Source of the DNA: Flavobacterium davisii
GTDB lineage: Bacteria; Bacteroidota; Bacteroidia; Flavobacteriales; Flavobacteriaceae
Length of the DNA: 64,000 bases
Direction of reading: 5' to 3'
NCBI RefSeq assembly: GCF_019565505.1
Contig: NZ_CP067378.1
Coordinates: 1,550,001 to 1,614,000 of the forward strand
The translations under genes and the position numbers were made by a program. The notes under the pieces are model-generated. The model had not been told where the DNA came from. It ran no database searches and saw only the letters and a program-made list of their open reading frames with translations. Of the stretch, positions 62,021 to 64,000 are shown in pieces (the first letter of the stretch is position 1; the number at the start of each line of letters is the position of its first letter).

Positions 62021-64000
62021 CTATCTAACCAATAAATATTCAAACCAACCATCATGTTGATGATATCTATTTCTAATAAAATTTTCGAGTCTAGCTCTTG
62101 ATGATTGCCCTAAAATAACCATTTCTGCTGTTTGACCATCACATAAATGTAATTTTTCTCCTCTTTTGAAACCTACAAAAAAATGACCCCAAGATTTATA
62201 TTCAGACGTACCTTTGAATGTAGTTTTACCATAAACACCTCGTATTATAATAATTTGCCCATCCTTGATCAACTGCTCCATTCTAGTAATTGATGCAGGT
62301 TGAAAAGTACCCCCGCCAAATTTTGAAGCCATTTTTTCTGTTCCCCACATAAGAGTTTCTATTGCGCTTTCAATTTTTCCTGTTTTAATAAATTTAACTA
62401 GAAGTTCTGTAGTTAATCCACAATTTTCAGTCCCAATTTGTAATATTCTATTGTCAACTACTTTATGATTAATAAAAGCTATTACATCTTCAACATAATC
62501 ATATGTGTCAACTATTTTTATACTTTTTAATCTAGCCAATGCATCTATAAATTCTTGTACTTTTACAGGATCAGATGTGGCTATTTTAGATGGAATAGAT
62601 GCGTTACCACCTAAATGCTCTAAATATTCTTCAACTCCTTTATTTTTTGCTTTTTCAAAGAACCTCTTTACTCTTTTAGCAAAAGTAGTTTTTTCGCCTA
62701 TAATAATTACTTCGTCTTTATAAACAAGCGCATATTCTGTAACTATTTTGTCAGCATTTTTAACTTCACCAGCTACAAGTATTGCACCGTATTGATTAAG
62801 TTCTTGTAACTTACCTGTATTGAGCAAACCATTACTTATGGAAACAAGCTCTACATTTTCTGTAACAAAGCGTAAGGTGTTTTTTGTAAAATTAGCAATA
62901 TTTTTTTCTATTACCACTTTAAAAATAAAAGCGCGTACAAAATGTTTAAATTCGGCTTTTGCGGTGCCATTTAGGATTTTCATTCCTCCTTTAAAAACGC
63001 TATTTAGTAATACAGGTCCTGCTGTAGTGGCTCCACCTACTAGGTAGATTTTACTCCAAGTTTCGACAAATTCTTTAGAAAGTTGGTCTTCGGCTAAGGC
63101 AAAAATAGTATCGGCAGTGGCAAGTGTAATATCTGCGGCGGCTGCTAAAGCGATGAGTGGCGATGCAGAGCCTAATGAGGCTATAGAAACTGCTATCGTA
63201 AATACATTTACGCCTATACGAACTGCTTTCATAATATGCGCTAATTCATCCCGTGAAGCCGTATCGTGTAAGAATATAGCAGGTACTACCATGACTGTTT
63301 TTTGAGCTACATTGTAAACTTGTACCATTTGCATTGGGTCGTAATACGCGCCTTTTTCTAAATCTTCGTCGTAGGTGACAGGATAGAACCAAGAGTTTGC
63401 TATAGGAATCATACCTACTAACTTAGTTCTTTCTTGTTTTAAAAAGTATTGCGTATCATTAAAATCTAAGGCTCCTAAAGCAGACGTATTTATAGTATAT
63501 CCATCACCTAAATAAAACGTTTTGGTTGGTGGTTCAATAGCCACTTTTTCAGAATCCATAACGGCATAACACAGACTGGTTAAAAAGGAAGCAAAAATGG
63601 TTTTATTTGTTTGTTTTACACCTTCCCAAATAGAAGTACTGTCTAAACCATGATAGGCTTTCTTGACAAATTCAGGGTTTTCTTTAAAAAAGTGATACAA
63701 ATCTACCCATTTGTCGAGTGTGTTGAATCCGCGTAATACATTAATAAAAGCACAGCTTCCGTCTATATATCCGCTAAACCATCCCTCAATATCATAACTT
63801 AAAATAGTTTTTAAATAGTTAATTAACTTATCACTTTTAAAATTTTCGGCTATCCAATAGGGCGCATTTTCAAAAAGAAATACAATTTCGTCTTCGTTTT
63901 TGGCTTTTTGTATGGCATCAACGAACTTGGTTTTGATTTTATTCTTGATAAATTCAAATTGGCTAGGGTCTATGGCATTTACTAAATAGGCAAAATCGGT
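62021..64000 (-). CDS. Polymorphic toxin with papain-like C-terminal domain (5' end beyond window)
   Basis: At least 660 residues, open to the window edge, so the true start is outside. Visible order: unassigned N-terminal part (from TDFAYLVNAIDPSQFEF), a hydrophobic Ala/Gly-rich segment (IGVNVFTIAVSIASLGSASP) like the membrane-active pre-toxin regions, a linker (KLQELNQYGAILVAGEVKNA), and a final 130-residue toxin domain with IGTENCGLTTELL (Cys), SWGHFFVGFKRGE (His) and LHLCDGQTAEMV (Asp, Gln). This order is that of papain-fold toxins, some of which are glutamine deamidases. Probably exported to rival cells; the secretion route is not visible. Followed by its immunity gene. Confidence 0.78.
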   Translation of the reverse strand, partial: TDFAYLVNAIDPSQFEFIKNKIKTKFVDAIQKAKNEDEIVFLFENAPYWIAENFKSDKLINYLKTILSYDIEGWFSGYIDGSCAFINVLRGFNTLDKWVDLYHFFKENPEFVKKAYHGLDSTSIWEGVKQTNKTIFASFLTSLCYAVMDSEKVAIEPPTKTFYLGDGYTINTSALGALDFNDTQYFLKQERTKLVGMIPIANSWFYPVTYDEDLEKGAYYDPMQMVQVYNVAQKTVMVVPAIFLHDTASRDELAHIMKAVRIGVNVFTIAVSIASLGSASPLIALAAAADITLATADTIFALAEDQLSKEFVETWSKIYLVGGATTAGPVLLNSVFKGGMKILNGTAKAEFKHFVRAFIFKVVIEKNIANFTKNTLRFVTENVELVSISNGLLNTGKLQELNQYGAILVAGEVKNADKIVTEYALVYKDEVIIIGEKTTFAKRVKRFFEKAKNKGVEEYLEHLGGNASIPSKIATSDPVKVQEFIDALARLKSIKIVDTYDYVEDVIAFINHKVVDNRILQIGTENCGLTTELLVKFIKTGKIESAIETLMWGTEKMASKFGGGTFQPASITRMEQLIKDGQIIIIRGVYGKTTFKGTSEYKSWGHFFVGFKRGEKLHLCDGQTAEMVILGQSSRARLENFIRNRYHQHDGWFEYLLVR

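Overview
The window is a stretch of chromosome from a low-GC member of the Bacteroidota, almost certainly a Flavobacteriaceae; the genus cannot be fixed from sequence alone. The evidence is the AT-rich coding style, promoters of the TAnnTTTG type, absence of Shine-Dalgarno sequences, a complete HemA-type haem pathway with HemJ as the protoporphyrinogen oxidase, DUF3575/DUF4421/DUF4286 proteins, a TonB receptor under a TPP riboswitch, and SucA/SucB, GlyRS and SerRS of the flavobacterial type. No rRNA, tRNA, CRISPR array or transposase gene was seen.

Layout. 0-13.4 kb is a haem region: on the minus strand hemH, hemJ, an NtrY-like sensor kinase and a crotonase form a tightly overlapping operon; an AraC-type regulator lies divergent from hemA, hemC, hemD, hemE, (DUF3575 protein), hemF, (DUF4421 protein), hemB on the plus strand. 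13.4-25 kb holds housekeeping genes: a cytochrome c lipoprotein, a methylguanine methyltransferase, a PolB-like exonuclease, an SpmA/SpmB-type membrane protein, serS, a long TPR protein, DUF4286, ksgA, mgtE and a 2-hydroxyacid dehydrogenase. 25-31 kb: TPP-riboswitch TonB receptor, secreted PI-PLC lipoprotein, lpxH and a Tet-like MFS pump. 31-38 kb: a tetR-tolC-MFP-RND efflux operon. 38-57.8 kb: SDR, polyprenyl synthase, PhoD-like phosphatase, MFS, sucAB, thiL, acyltransferase, glyS, comF and an Ig-like lipoprotein.

58-64 kb is the accessory part: a minus-strand polymorphic-toxin locus. A large toxin (5' end outside the window) ends in a papain-like domain with Cys, His and Asp motifs and is followed by an Imm35/YrhB-like immunity gene. 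Behind it lie start-less orphan toxin tails: a PD-(D/E)XK-like nuclease tail with its own coupled immunity gene, a dead copy of the papain-like tail (in-frame TAG, catalytic Cys replaced by Tyr) with a second Imm35 gene, and a 48-codon remnant. Each orphan is preceded by the same hairpin/TAA seam, which looks like the boundary of interchangeable cassettes.

Two further points matter to a reader. First, about 19 genes, including essential single-copy ones (serS, glyS, hemB, hemD), carry single-base frameshifts, nearly all one base short or long in a homopolymer. I read them as sequencing errors and give the full corrected spans. Second, a dispersed MITE-like repeat with a perfect 20-bp terminal inverted repeat (best copy 49896-50070) occurs about seven times between genes.
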